The notes under the pieces: generated by a model
The model's input: the letters and a program-made list of their open reading frames with translations, nothing else
What the model was told of the DNA's origin: nothing
Database searches by the model: none
Shown here: piece after piece, positions 9,304 through 16,604 of the stretch
How positions within the stretch are numbered: the first letter of the stretch is position 1
Layout: each line of letters starts with the position of its first letter
Position numbers and translations under genes: made by a program
Assembly: GCA_025464915.1 (NCBI GenBank)
Contig: JAODNF010000311.1
Coordinates: 1 to 38,464 of the forward strand
Reading direction: 5' to 3'
DNA from: Frankiales bacterium
GTDB lineage: Bacteria; Actinomycetota; Actinomycetes; Mycobacteriales; SCTD01
DNA length: 38,464 nt

Positions 9304-10005
9304 GTGGTGAATTCAGTGAACGTGGAGGGCCTGACCGTCGTCCGGGGGCGTACCGAGGTGCTGCACGACCTGACGTTCTCCCTGCAGCCGTCGCGCATCA
9401 CCGGCCTGCTCGGCCCCAGCGGCTGCGGCAAGACCACCCTGATGCGCGCGCTCGTCGGCGTGCAGTCCGGCATCACGGGCACCGTCACCGTGCTCGGGCA
9501 GGCGGCGGGCACCAGGGAGCTGCGCAGCAGGGTCGGATACGTCACCCAGGCACCGGCCGTCTACACCGATCTCAGCGTCGGGGAGAACCTCCGCTACTTC
9601 GCCAGCGTCCTCGGCGCCACCGGGGTCGAGCAGGTGCTCGGGCAGGTCGGCCTCGCCGACCGGTCGGACCAGCTGGTCGGCACGCTCTCCGGCGGCCAGC
9701 GCGCTCGCGTCTCGCTCGCCTCCGCTCTCCTCGGCAGTCCTGAGCTGCTCGTCCTCGACGAACCGACGGTCGGGCTCGACCCCGTGCTCCGCCGTGACCT
9801 GTGGGCGCTGTTCCGGTCGCTGGCCGACGACGGCACGACGATCCTGGTCAGCAGCCACGTCATGGACGAGGCCGGCCGCTGCGACCGGCTGCTGCTGATG
9901 CGCGAGGGCCGGCTGGTCGCCGACGACTCCCCCTCGGGGCTGCTGATGGCGACCGGGGCGACAGACGTCGAGGGCGCGTTCCTCTCCCTGGCGCTGGCGT
10001 CGTGA
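9304..10005 (+). CDS. ABC-2 type exporter, ATP-binding subunit
   Basis: A 233-aa ATPase. Walker A GPSGCGKT (37-44), signature LSGGQRARVSLASALL, Walker B LLVLDEPTVGLDP and the H-loop VSSHVMDEA are complete, so it should hydrolyse ATP. The DEPTVGLDP block is typical of DrrA/CcmA-like exporters of drugs, lipids or polysaccharide precursors. The start is GTG 9304, with a promoter 7 nt away; GTG 9319 is a shorter alternative. The stop overlaps the permease start in GTGA. The operon is exporter ATPase, permease, TetR. Confidence 0.92.
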   Translation: MVNSVNVEGLTVVRGRTEVLHDLTFSLQPSRITGLLGPSGCGKTTLMRALVGVQSGITGTVTVLGQAAGTRELRSRVGYVTQAPAVYTDLSVGENLRYFASVLGATGVEQVLGQVGLADRSDQLVGTLSGGQRARVSLASALLGSPELLVLDEPTVGLDPVLRRDLWALFRSLADDGTTILVSSHVMDEAGRCDRLLLMREGRLVADDSPSGLLMATGATDVEGAFLSLALAS

Positions 10006-10730
10006 GGACCGTCGCCACGGCCCGGCGGGTCCTCAGCCAGCTGCGCCGCGACCGCCGCACGATGGCGTTGCTGCTCGTCGTACCGCTCGTGCTGCTGACC
10101 CTGCTCCGCTACGTGTACGACGACCAGCCGCGGGTCTTCGACCGCGTCGGCGGCCCGTTGCTCGCACTGTTCCCCTTCATCACGATGTTCCTCGTCACCT
10201 CCGTCGCGATGCTGCGCGAGCGCACGACCGGCACGCTCGAGAGGCTGCTCACGACGCCGATGGCCAAGGGCGACCTGCTCGTCGGCTACGCCCTCGCGTT
10301 CGGGCTCGTGGCAGTCGTCCAGACGTCACTCGCCTCCGCGCTGGCCCTGGGCCCGCTGGGTCTGGACCTCACCGCCGGACCGGTCCTCGTGGTGCTGCTC
10401 GCGGTCCTCGACGCCCTGCTGGGCATGGCCCTCGGCCTGTTCCTGTCGGCCTTCGCGCGGTCGGAGTTCCAGGCCGTCCAGTTCCTGCCGGCGGTCGTCC
10501 TGCCGCAGCTGCTGCTCTGCGGCCTGTTCGCCCCGCGGGCGACGATGGCGGCGCCGTTGCGCTGGCTGTCCGACGTGCTCCCCCTGACCTACGCCGTCGA
10601 CGGGATGCAGGAGCTGGCGCGGACGTCGTCGGTGAGCGGCCGCCTCGCACGTGACCTCGGAGTCGTCGCCGGGGCGTCCGTGCTGGCCCTGGCGCTCGGT
10701 GCCGCGACCCTGCAACGGCGCAGCGCGTGA
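10002..10730 (+). CDS. ABC-2 type exporter, permease subunit
   Basis: A 242-aa membrane protein with about six hydrophobic segments. The N-terminal basic stretch RRVLSQLRRDRRTM, the RERTTGTLERLLTTPM loop (classic ABC-2 motif) and FQAVQFLPAVVLPQLLLCG identify the ABC2 permease family. GTG 10002 overlaps the ATPase stop by 4 nt and its own stop overlaps the TetR start the same way. It forms the membrane pore of the exporter; the substrate is unknown. Confidence 0.9.
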   Translation: MRTVATARRVLSQLRRDRRTMALLLVVPLVLLTLLRYVYDDQPRVFDRVGGPLLALFPFITMFLVTSVAMLRERTTGTLERLLTTPMAKGDLLVGYALAFGLVAVVQTSLASALALGPLGLDLTAGPVLVVLLAVLDALLGMALGLFLSAFARSEFQAVQFLPAVVLPQLLLCGLFAPRATMAAPLRWLSDVLPLTYAVDGMQELARTSSVSGRLARDLGVVAGASVLALALGAATLQRRSA

Positions 10731-11305
10731 CCGGCCGACGGCCCGGGGACAGCGGCACCCGCGAGGCCATCCTGGCGGCGGCCAAGGAGGGCTTCGGGAC
10801 CCAGGGGTACGCCGCGACGTCACTGCGCTCGGTGGCCCGCGCGGCCGGGGTCGACCCGTCGCTCGTGACGCACTACTTCGGCGGCAAGGACGGGCTGTTC
10901 GAAGCGGCGCTGGAGCTGCCCATGGAGCCGGGTGCGCTCGTGACCGGGCTCCTGCAGGGGGCGGTGGGAACCCTCGGCGAGCGCGTCGTGCGGACCTTCC
11001 TGCTGGTCTGGGACAGCACCCCGGGCCAGGGCCCGATGCTGGCGATGCTGCGCAGCGCGGTGTCCCACGACGACAGCGCCGCGAAGCTGCGCGAGCTGCT
11101 GCTGCGGGTGCTCCTGCGCCCGCTCGCGCTCGGCGCCGGCGGCGACGACCCCGACCGGCGCGCCGCACTGGTGGCCTCGCAGGTGGTCGGCCTCGCCATG
11201 ACCCGGTACGTCCTGAAGCTCGAGCCGATCGCCTCCGCGCACCCCGACCAGCTGGCCCCGGTGATGGGAAAGACGCTCCAGCGCTACCTCACGGGTCCTC
11301 TGTAG
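10727..11305 (+). CDS. TetR-family repressor of the ABC exporter
   Basis: A 192-aa protein. The N-terminal HTH (about 10-56) reads AILAAAKEGFGTQGYAATSL through VDPSLVTHYFGGKDGLFEAAL, standard for TetR. A helical dimerisation and ligand domain follows (FLLVWDSTPGQGPMLAMLRSA is typical of actinobacterial members). GTG 10727 overlaps the permease stop in GTGA. It probably represses the cassette promoter at 9267-9296, though no clear palindrome is visible there. Confidence 0.9.
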   Translation: MTGRRPGDSGTREAILAAAKEGFGTQGYAATSLRSVARAAGVDPSLVTHYFGGKDGLFEAALELPMEPGALVTGLLQGAVGTLGERVVRTFLLVWDSTPGQGPMLAMLRSAVSHDDSAAKLRELLLRVLLRPLALGAGGDDPDRRAALVASQVVGLAMTRYVLKLEPIASAHPDQLAPVMGKTLQRYLTGPL

Positions 11306-11391
11306 GAGGTCACGTGAAGGGCGTCCAGCACCAGCTCGCCCGGCCCACACCGACCAGCAGCGCGTCCCCCAAGGGGATCGTCCCGACGCCG

Positions 11392-11397
11392 TAGCGT
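11392..11397 (+). promoter_or_regulatory. -10 element of the DJ-1-like gene, leaderless arrangement
   Basis: TAGCGT matches TAnnnT and ends 7 nt before ATG 11405; no Shine-Dalgarno lies between. The same geometry recurs at other starts in the window. Confidence 0.4.
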
Positions 11398-11404
11398 CAG
11401 CGGC

Positions 11405-12100
11405 ATGGCCCGTGTGCTGCTCCCGCTGCCCGACAGCGACTTCGACGTCACCGAGGTCGCGGTCCCCTGGAAGCTGCTGACCGAGGCGGGTCACGACGTC
11501 GTCTTCGCGACCGAGCAGGGCACCGTCCCTGCAGCGGACCGGCTGCTCCTGACCGGGGTCCTGTTCGGCCGGCTGGGCGCAGAGCCCGAGCCGAAGCAGT
11601 TCTACGCCGAGATGCTGCCCGCGATGACGCCCATCACCTGGGAGGCGATCGACACGTCGTACGACGCACTGCTCCTGCCCGGCGGGCATGCGCCGGGCAT
11701 GCGCCAGTACCTCGGCAGCGAGCTGCTGCGGCAGCGCATCCGGGACTTCTGGGACACCGGGCGGCCGGTCGCGGCGATCTGCCACGGCGTGCTGCCGCTG
11801 GCCCGCGCGGGCGTCCTGAAGGGCGTCCACACGACGTGCCTGCCGAAGTACATGGAGAGATCCGCCTACCTGTCGACGGCCTGGCTGCGCGGCCGCTACT
11901 ACCGGACCTACCCGGCGTACGTCGAGGACGAGGTACGGGCGTCCGGAGCCGTGTTCGAGCGCGGACCGCGAGTCCTGAACCGGCGCGGGACGCGGACCGA
12001 GCACTCAGCGGCCTTCACCGTGCGCGACGGGCGCTACCTCTCGGCCCGCTGGCCCGGCGACGCCTACCTGTTCGCGCAGCAGCTCCTGGAGATGGTCTAG
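11405..12100 (+). CDS. DJ-1/PfpI-family protein (class I glutamine amidotransferase-like)
   Basis: A 231-aa flavodoxin-like protein. The nucleophile elbow AICHG holds Cys126 followed by His127, and Glu17 (VTEVAV) is the conserved acidic partner of the DJ-1/PfpI/Hsp31 superfamily. ALLLPGGHAPGMRQYL precedes the elbow as usual. Members act as glyoxalase III or deglycase chaperones, proteases or isonitrile hydratases, so activity is not decided. Pairing with the convergent aldehyde dehydrogenase suggests reactive-carbonyl handling, which is inference. The TAG stop shares the tetranucleotide CTAG with the stop of that gene. Confidence 0.86.
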   Translation: MARVLLPLPDSDFDVTEVAVPWKLLTEAGHDVVFATEQGTVPAADRLLLTGVLFGRLGAEPEPKQFYAEMLPAMTPITWEAIDTSYDALLLPGGHAPGMRQYLGSELLRQRIRDFWDTGRPVAAICHGVLPLARAGVLKGVHTTCLPKYMERSAYLSTAWLRGRYYRTYPAYVEDEVRASGAVFERGPRVLNRRGTRTEHSAAFTVRDGRYLSARWPGDAYLFAQQLLEMV

Positions 12101-13506
12101 AGCTCCAGGCCCGTCAGCACCATGACGCGCTCCTCGGTGAAGTCGGCCATCGCCGACCGCAGCCCCTCGCGACCGCGGCCGCTGTCCTTGACGCCGCCGT
12201 AGGGCATCTGATCAGCGCGGTAGCTCGGCACGTCGCCGATCACGACGCCGCCGACCTCGAGCGCGGCGAACGCCTTCCAGGCCACCTGCAGGTCCGTGGT
12301 GAAGACGCCTGCCTGCAGGCCGAACCGACTGTCGTTGACCTTGTCGAACGCCTCGTCGAGGTCGTCGCAGGCGTCGAGCACGAGCACGGGCCCGAAGACC
12401 TCCTCGGCCAGCACCTTGGAGCCGGCGGGCGCGCCCTCGAGCAGCGTCGCCTCTACCGTTGTCCCCGTCCTGGATCCGCCCGTGACGAGAGTGGCTCCCC
12501 CGGCGACCGCCTCCTGGACCCAGTCGACGACGCGGATGGCAGCCCTCTCGTCGATGAGCGGCCCGATGTCGTCGGCCACGCTGAGGCCTTCGAGAGCGGC
12601 TACCAGCTTGGTCCGGAAAGCGTCGAGCACCTGCCGGGCGACGTAGACGCGCTGCACGCCGACGCAGCTCTGGCCGCCCTGGTAGGTGCCGAAGACCGCG
12701 ACCCGCTGCGCCGCCCAGTCGAGGTCGGCGTAGTCGGCGGCGACCACCACGGCCGCGTTGCCACCTAGCTCGAGGACGACCTGCTTGCGGGGCACGGCGT
12801 CGCGGATGCCCCAGCCGACGGGCACCGAGCCCGTGAACGACACCACGGGGAGCCGTGGGTCCTGCACGAGCCGGGCGGTCGCGTCGTTGTCGAGCGGCAG
12901 CACCGACCAGGCGCCCTCGGGCAGGTCGGTCTCGGCCAGCAGCTCCGCGAGCAGCAGCGACGACAGCGGTGTAGCCGGGGCGGGCTTCAGGATGATGGGG
13001 GCACCGACGGCAATCGCCGGCGCGACCTTGTGGGCCACTAGGTTGAGCGGGAAGTTGAACGGCGCGATGCCGAGCACCGGGCCGTAGGGCACCCGCCTGG
13101 TGACCGCGAGGCGGCCGTTGGCTGCGGGGTCGGTGTCGAGGCGCTGCAGCTCGCCGGAGAACCGGCGGGCCTCCTCAGCGGCCCAGCGGAACGTCGAGAC
13201 AGCGCGGCTGGTCTCGCCCTGCGCCCACTTCAGGGGCTTGCCGTTCTCGCGGACGATCGTCTCGGCGAACTCATCGGCGCGGGCGCGGATTCCGGCGCTG
13301 ACATGGTCCAGCGCGGCCGCGCGGACGTGCGCCGGGGTCGAGCGCAGCTCGCGGGCGACCGCGTCCGCAGCAGCCACGGCGCGCTCGACGTCGGCGTCGC
13401 TCGGCACCACGACCGAGCCGACCACCGAGCCGTCGGCCGGGCTCGTCACGTCCCGGGTGGCGCCGTCGCTGACGGGCTTGCCGGCCACCCACGCTGGTGT
13501 CGTCAT
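12097..13506 (-). CDS. NAD(P)-dependent aldehyde dehydrogenase
   Basis: A 469-aa ALDH superfamily enzyme, oxidising an aldehyde to a carboxylate (or acyl-CoA in some members). Catalytic residues are complete: Asn151 in APFNFPLN, Lys174 in ILKPAPATP, Glu246 in LELGGN and nucleophile Cys281 in GGQSCVGVQR, with the Rossmann FTGSVPVG motif. The C-terminus GGVKDSGRGREG is typical. GGQSC with VQRVYV resembles the lactaldehyde / phosphonoacetaldehyde / glyceraldehyde-3-phosphate non-phosphorylating groups, but the substrate is uncertain. A 135-nt stretch upstream (13507-13641) separates it from the MarR gene; I see no gene there. Confidence 0.93.
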   Translation of the reverse strand: MTTPAWVAGKPVSDGATRDVTSPADGSVVGSVVVPSDADVERAVAAADAVARELRSTPAHVRAAALDHVSAGIRARADEFAETIVRENGKPLKWAQGETSRAVSTFRWAAEEARRFSGELQRLDTDPAANGRLAVTRRVPYGPVLGIAPFNFPLNLVAHKVAPAIAVGAPIILKPAPATPLSSLLLAELLAETDLPEGAWSVLPLDNDATARLVQDPRLPVVSFTGSVPVGWGIRDAVPRKQVVLELGGNAAVVVAADYADLDWAAQRVAVFGTYQGGQSCVGVQRVYVARQVLDAFRTKLVAALEGLSVADDIGPLIDERAAIRVVDWVQEAVAGGATLVTGGSRTGTTVEATLLEGAPAGSKVLAEEVFGPVLVLDACDDLDEAFDKVNDSRFGLQAGVFTTDLQVAWKAFAALEVGGVVIGDVPSYRADQMPYGGVKDSGRGREGLRSAMADFTEERVMVLTGLEL

Positions 13507-13641
13507 GCCCTCATCCTGCCGCGGCCCTGCCGAGCCGAACCGGCAGGGGTCGCGTCAGACGGGTGTGGGACGACGAGGCGATGCGAGGCTCCAGGCGCCC
13601 GTGGGCCGCTTCGTGCAGGACACCAGCGACGGACAGCCCGA

Positions 13642-14067
13642 CTACTGAGCGAAGTGGCCGGCGACGAGCTTGGCCATCAGCTTCTCGAGCTGCTTCTGCT
13701 CGGGCTTGGTCAGCACCGCGTAGAAGTCCTTGTCCACCTCGCGGGCGAGCTCGTTGAAGCGGTCGAGGGTCAGCTCGCCCTTCACGGTGAGCGTCAGGTC
13801 GTACCGGCGCCTGTCCCCCTCCGCCCGGACGCGGGTGACCAGGCCGTACTCCTCGAGCTGGTCGACGACCTTGACCATGTCCGACGGGTGCACGCCGAGA
13901 CGCTCGGACACCTCGCGCTGCGAGATCGGCCCGTGGTGCGCGACCACCTTGAGGGTGCCGATCGAGGGCGGCCGCAGTCCCCAGTCGGTGAACGCGTCCT
14001 GCTCGCGCAGGTGCGCCTGCATGGCGCTGCGATAGGCCAGCGCCAGGCGGCCGAGTGGGATGTCCAC
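13642..14067 (-). CDS. MarR-family regulator of the divergent ABC exporter
   Basis: A 141-aa winged-helix protein. Helices and wing are clear: HHGPISQREVSERLGVHPSD, MVKVVDQLEEYGLVTR, then a basic wing EGDRRRYDLTLT, with N- and C-terminal dimerisation helices. The start is GTG 14067 with a TACCCT -10 (14080-14075) 7 nt away, so it is probably leaderless. It faces the DrrAB-like operon across a short gap containing a CGTTGG-N5-CCAACG palindrome, the expected MarR site. The signal is probably an exported compound or an aromatic acid. Confidence 0.9.
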   Translation of the reverse strand: MDIPLGRLALAYRSAMQAHLREQDAFTDWGLRPPSIGTLKVVAHHGPISQREVSERLGVHPSDMVKVVDQLEEYGLVTRVRAEGDRRRYDLTLTVKGELTLDRFNELAREVDKDFYAVLTKPEQKQLEKLMAKLVAGHFAQ

Positions 14068-14074
14068 GTTGCCG

Positions 14075-14080
14075 AGGGTA
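14075..14080 (-). promoter_or_regulatory. -10 element of the marR-like gene, leaderless arrangement
   Basis: TACCCT on the minus strand matches TAnnnT and ends 7 nt before GTG 14067. The MarR palindrome lies just upstream, in the -35 region, fitting autorepression. Confidence 0.4.
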
Positions 14081-14095
14081 GTGCGAGTCCCCTAT

Positions 14096-14112
14096 CGTTG
14101 GAAAGACCAACG
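14096..14112. promoter_or_regulatory. MarR-type operator palindrome
   Basis: CGTTGG-AAAGA-CCAACG: two perfect 6-bp arms with a 5-bp centre, 17 bp in all, a usual MarR operator size. It sits 14 nt before ATG 14126 and 28 nt before GTG 14067, so one bound dimer could shut both genes. The Shine-Dalgarno GGGAG (14116-14120) starts 4 nt after it. Confidence 0.6.
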
Positions 14113-14125
14113 GTTGGGAGAGCGC

Positions 14126-15076
14126 ATGAGTGCGGTCGAGGTACGCGGCCTCAAGAAGTCGTACGGCGAGATCGAGGCCGTCAAGGGCGTCGACTTCGAC
14201 GTGCAGCCGGGTGAGACCTTCGGCTTCCTCGGCCCGAACGGTGCCGGGAAGTCCACCACCATCAAGATCCTCTGCACCTTGGCGAAGGCCTCCGGCGGCT
14301 CGGCCTCCGTCGCCGGCTTCGACGTCACCAGCCAGCGGGACCAGGTGCGCCGGCACATCGGCCTGGTCTTCCAGGACACGACGCTGGACAACTACCTGAC
14401 GGCCGAGCTCAACCTGCGCTTCCACGCCGAGCTCTACGGCATGCCGCGCGAGAGCGTCGCCCCGCGGTTGGAGCAGGTGCTGAAGATGGTCGGGCTGTGG
14501 GACCGCAAGGACTCGAAGGTCATCACGTTCTCCGGAGGCATGAAGCGCCGGCTCGAGATCGCCCGCGGCCTGATGCACTCACCCCGGGTGCTGTTCCTCG
14601 ACGAGCCGACAGTAGGTCTCGACCCGCAGACCCGCGCCTCCATCTGGCAGTACATCCACGAGCTGCGGCAGCAGGAGGAGATCACCATCTTCCTGACCAC
14701 GCACTACATGGACGAGGCCGAGCAGTGCGACCGGATCGCGATCATGGACCACGGGCTGCTGGTCGCCCTCGACACCCCAGCCGCCCTCAAGGCCAGCGTC
14801 GGCACCGACCGCGTCACCATCAGGACCTCCGATGACGAGGAGGCGCTCAAGCGCCTGCCGGACGCGATCCAGACCGGTGACGGGATCGTCCTCAACGTCG
14901 AGGACGGCGAGGGCTACGTCCCGAAGCTCTTCGCCGAGCTCGGCGTCCCGATCACGAACGTCAGCATCAGCAAGCCGTCGCTCGACGACGTCTTCCTCTC
15001 CTACACCGGACGCACGATCCGCGACTCGGAGGTCAACCCCGGCATGCCTGCCTTCTTCGCTGCGATGCGCCGATGA
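14126..15076 (+). CDS. DrrA-like ABC exporter, ATP-binding subunit
   Basis: A 316-aa ATPase of the daunorubicin-resistance (DrrA) type. Walker A GPNGAGKS (36-43), VFQDTTLDNYLTAELNL, signature FSGGMKRRLEIARGLMHSP, Walker B LFLDEPTVGLDPQTR and TTHYMDEAEQCDRIAIMDHG. The C-terminal extra domain ends in PSLDDVFLSYTGR, diagnostic for this group. ATG 14126 has GGGAG 5 nt upstream. It overlaps the permease by 4 nt (ATGA). It probably exports a hydrophobic compound, with MarR control. Confidence 0.94.
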   Translation: MSAVEVRGLKKSYGEIEAVKGVDFDVQPGETFGFLGPNGAGKSTTIKILCTLAKASGGSASVAGFDVTSQRDQVRRHIGLVFQDTTLDNYLTAELNLRFHAELYGMPRESVAPRLEQVLKMVGLWDRKDSKVITFSGGMKRRLEIARGLMHSPRVLFLDEPTVGLDPQTRASIWQYIHELRQQEEITIFLTTHYMDEAEQCDRIAIMDHGLLVALDTPAALKASVGTDRVTIRTSDDEEALKRLPDAIQTGDGIVLNVEDGEGYVPKLFAELGVPITNVSISKPSLDDVFLSYTGRTIRDSEVNPGMPAFFAAMRR

Positions 15077-15930
15077 CCACGCTCCCCGTCGCCTCGGTCG
15101 TCGTGCCGAAGCGCACCTTCGCCCTCGACGCGCGCGCCATCAAGATCGTGGTGCAGCGCGACCTCATCCGGACCTTCCAGGACCGGACGCGGTTCATCAG
15201 CCAGCTCATCCAGCCGGTGCTGTTCCTGTTCGTCCTCGGGTCGGGCCTGTCCAGCCTGACCGGCAGCGCGACCGGCCCGATCGACCTGCGGACCTTCATG
15301 TTCCCGGGCGTGCTCGCGACGTCGACGCTGTTCACCGCGATGTTCAGCGCCATGTCGATCGTGTGGGACCGCGAGTTCGGGTTCCTGCGCGAGATGCTGG
15401 TCGCCCCCGTTCGGCGCAGCTCGATCATCCTGGGCAAGGCCCTCGGCGGCGCGACGATCGCCACGGCGCAGGCGGTCATCGTCATGGTCCTCGGGGCCTT
15501 CGTGCACGTCCCCTACACGTTCGGCCTGGTGCTCACCCTGCTCGCCGAGGTGTTCCTGCTGTCGTTCACCCTGACCGCCTTCGGCCTCGCCATCGTCGCG
15601 CGGATCACCCAGGTGCAGACGGTCATGGGTCTCATGCAGATGCTCCTGCTGCCCCTGTCGTTCCTGTCCGGTGCGCTCTACCCGCTGTCGAACCTGCCGA
15701 CCTGGCTGTCGATCGTGGTGCGCTTCAACCCGCTCACCTACGCCGTGCACCCGGTGCGGACGGCGGTCTTCGCGCACCTGACCCTGCCGGACACCGTGCG
15801 GCAGCGGCTGAACCCGCCGCTGACCTGGTTCGGCTGGGACGTGCCGACGTGGATGCAGCTCGGGCTGGTCGCCGTGATGGGCATCGGCCTGATGCTCGTC
15901 GCCATCCGCCAGTTCCAGAGGGTCGAGTAG
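15073..15930 (+). CDS. DrrB-like ABC-2 permease
   Basis: A 285-aa membrane protein with about six hydrophobic segments. RDLIRTFQDRTRFISQLIQPVLF near the N-terminus, VWDREFGFLREMLVAPVRR (the ABC-2 cytoplasmic loop) and the Pro-rich LSGALYPLSNLPTWLS segment identify the DrrB/NodJ-like ABC-2 family. It pairs with the ATPase at 14126 through an ATGA overlap. Nothing follows in the operon; the next gene has its own -10. Confidence 0.92.
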   Translation: MTTLPVASVVVPKRTFALDARAIKIVVQRDLIRTFQDRTRFISQLIQPVLFLFVLGSGLSSLTGSATGPIDLRTFMFPGVLATSTLFTAMFSAMSIVWDREFGFLREMLVAPVRRSSIILGKALGGATIATAQAVIVMVLGAFVHVPYTFGLVLTLLAEVFLLSFTLTAFGLAIVARITQVQTVMGLMQMLLLPLSFLSGALYPLSNLPTWLSIVVRFNPLTYAVHPVRTAVFAHLTLPDTVRQRLNPPLTWFGWDVPTWMQLGLVAVMGIGLMLVAIRQFQRVE

Positions 15931-15969
15931 CTCAGCCACCCTGGCACAGGACCGGCCGGCGGAGCCCCT

Positions 15970-15975
15970 TAGCCT
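15970..15975 (+). promoter_or_regulatory. -10 element of the YhhN-like gene, leaderless arrangement
   Basis: TAGCCT (TAnnnT) ends 7 nt before ATG 15983. No Shine-Dalgarno precedes either ATG 15983 or the alternative GTG 15977. No clear -35 is visible. Confidence 0.35.
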
Positions 15976-15982
15976 CGTGACC

Positions 15983-16546
15983 ATGAGGATCTACCCCCTG
16001 GTCGCTCTGGCCGACACGCTCCTCGCCGCGTCCGGCCGTCATCGCGAGCGGTGCGTCACGAAGCCGCTGCTGATGCCGGCGCTGCTCGCCGGGAAGCCGC
16101 GACCCATCCAGCGCGCGCTCGCTCTGGGCGGTGCGGGCGACGTCGCGCTCCTGGGTACGTCGGACCTCGCGTTCACCGCAGGCCTGGGGTCCTTCCTCGC
16201 CGGGCACGTCGCGTGGATGGCCGCGCTGCGGCCACGGTCGCGCGGTGCCGTGACCCCGGCCCGCGCGGCCCCGTACCTGGCTGCATGGGTGGGCCTGAAC
16301 GCCTTCCTGTGGAAGCGCACCGGCAAGGACCGCGTCCCCGTACTGGCCTACTCGGCCGCGCTGATGGGCACCGCTCTGGCCGGTCTCGACACCGGCGACC
16401 CGGCCGTCGCCGCCGGCGGGCTGCTGTTCGTCGCCAGCGACACCATGCTCTCTCTCGAGAGGTTCGCCGGCGTCCACCTCCCCCTGCACGAGGGCCTCGT
16501 CATGGCTAGCTACACCGCAGCCCAGGCGCTCCTCGCGTCCGACTGA
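15983..16546 (+). CDS. YhhN/TMEM86-family membrane protein (lysoplasmalogenase-like)
   Basis: A 187-aa, mostly hydrophobic protein with about eight short membrane segments. TKPLLMPALL, GGAGDVALL and ASDTMLSLERF correspond to the conserved YhhN positions (polar and acidic residues within helices). Human TMEM86 members hydrolyse the vinyl-ether bond of lysoplasmalogens; a bacterial role is less certain, so this is a family assignment. The start at ATG 15983 is preferred over GTG 15977 because the -10 at 15970 fits a leaderless ATG. A strong hairpin follows the gene. Confidence 0.82.
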   Translation: MRIYPLVALADTLLAASGRHRERCVTKPLLMPALLAGKPRPIQRALALGGAGDVALLGTSDLAFTAGLGSFLAGHVAWMAALRPRSRGAVTPARAAPYLAAWVGLNAFLWKRTGKDRVPVLAYSAALMGTALAGLDTGDPAVAAGGLLFVASDTMLSLERFAGVHLPLHEGLVMASYTAAQALLASD

Positions 16547-16577
16547 CCTCGTCGCCGCAGCTCCTGACGACCGACGG

Positions 16578-16604
16578 CCACACATGAGGCGGACTCACGT
16601 GTGG
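16578..16604. terminator. Bidirectional hairpin between convergent genes
   Basis: CCACACATGAG (16578-16588) pairs with CTCACGTGTGG (16594-16604) with one A/G mismatch around the 5-nt loop GCGGA. It begins 32 nt after the YhhN-like stop and its right arm covers the last codons and stop of the acyl-CoA synthetase gene. There is no U-tract, common in GC-rich actinomycetes. It probably terminates both the 15983 gene and the nine-gene operon. Confidence 0.62.

Noticed and set aside
11314..11394. 26-codon GTG ORF after an AGGAGG at 11304-11309
   Set aside because: Spacing is only 4 nt, the product is Pro/Ser/Thr-rich with no recognisable features, and the segment overlaps the promoter of the next gene.
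13507..13641. Short plus-strand reading frame ending GRFVQDTSDGQPDY in the gap between ALDH and MarR
   Set aside because: About 25 codons, no ribosome site, and its end overlaps the marR 3' end; it could be a gene remnant but cannot be supported.
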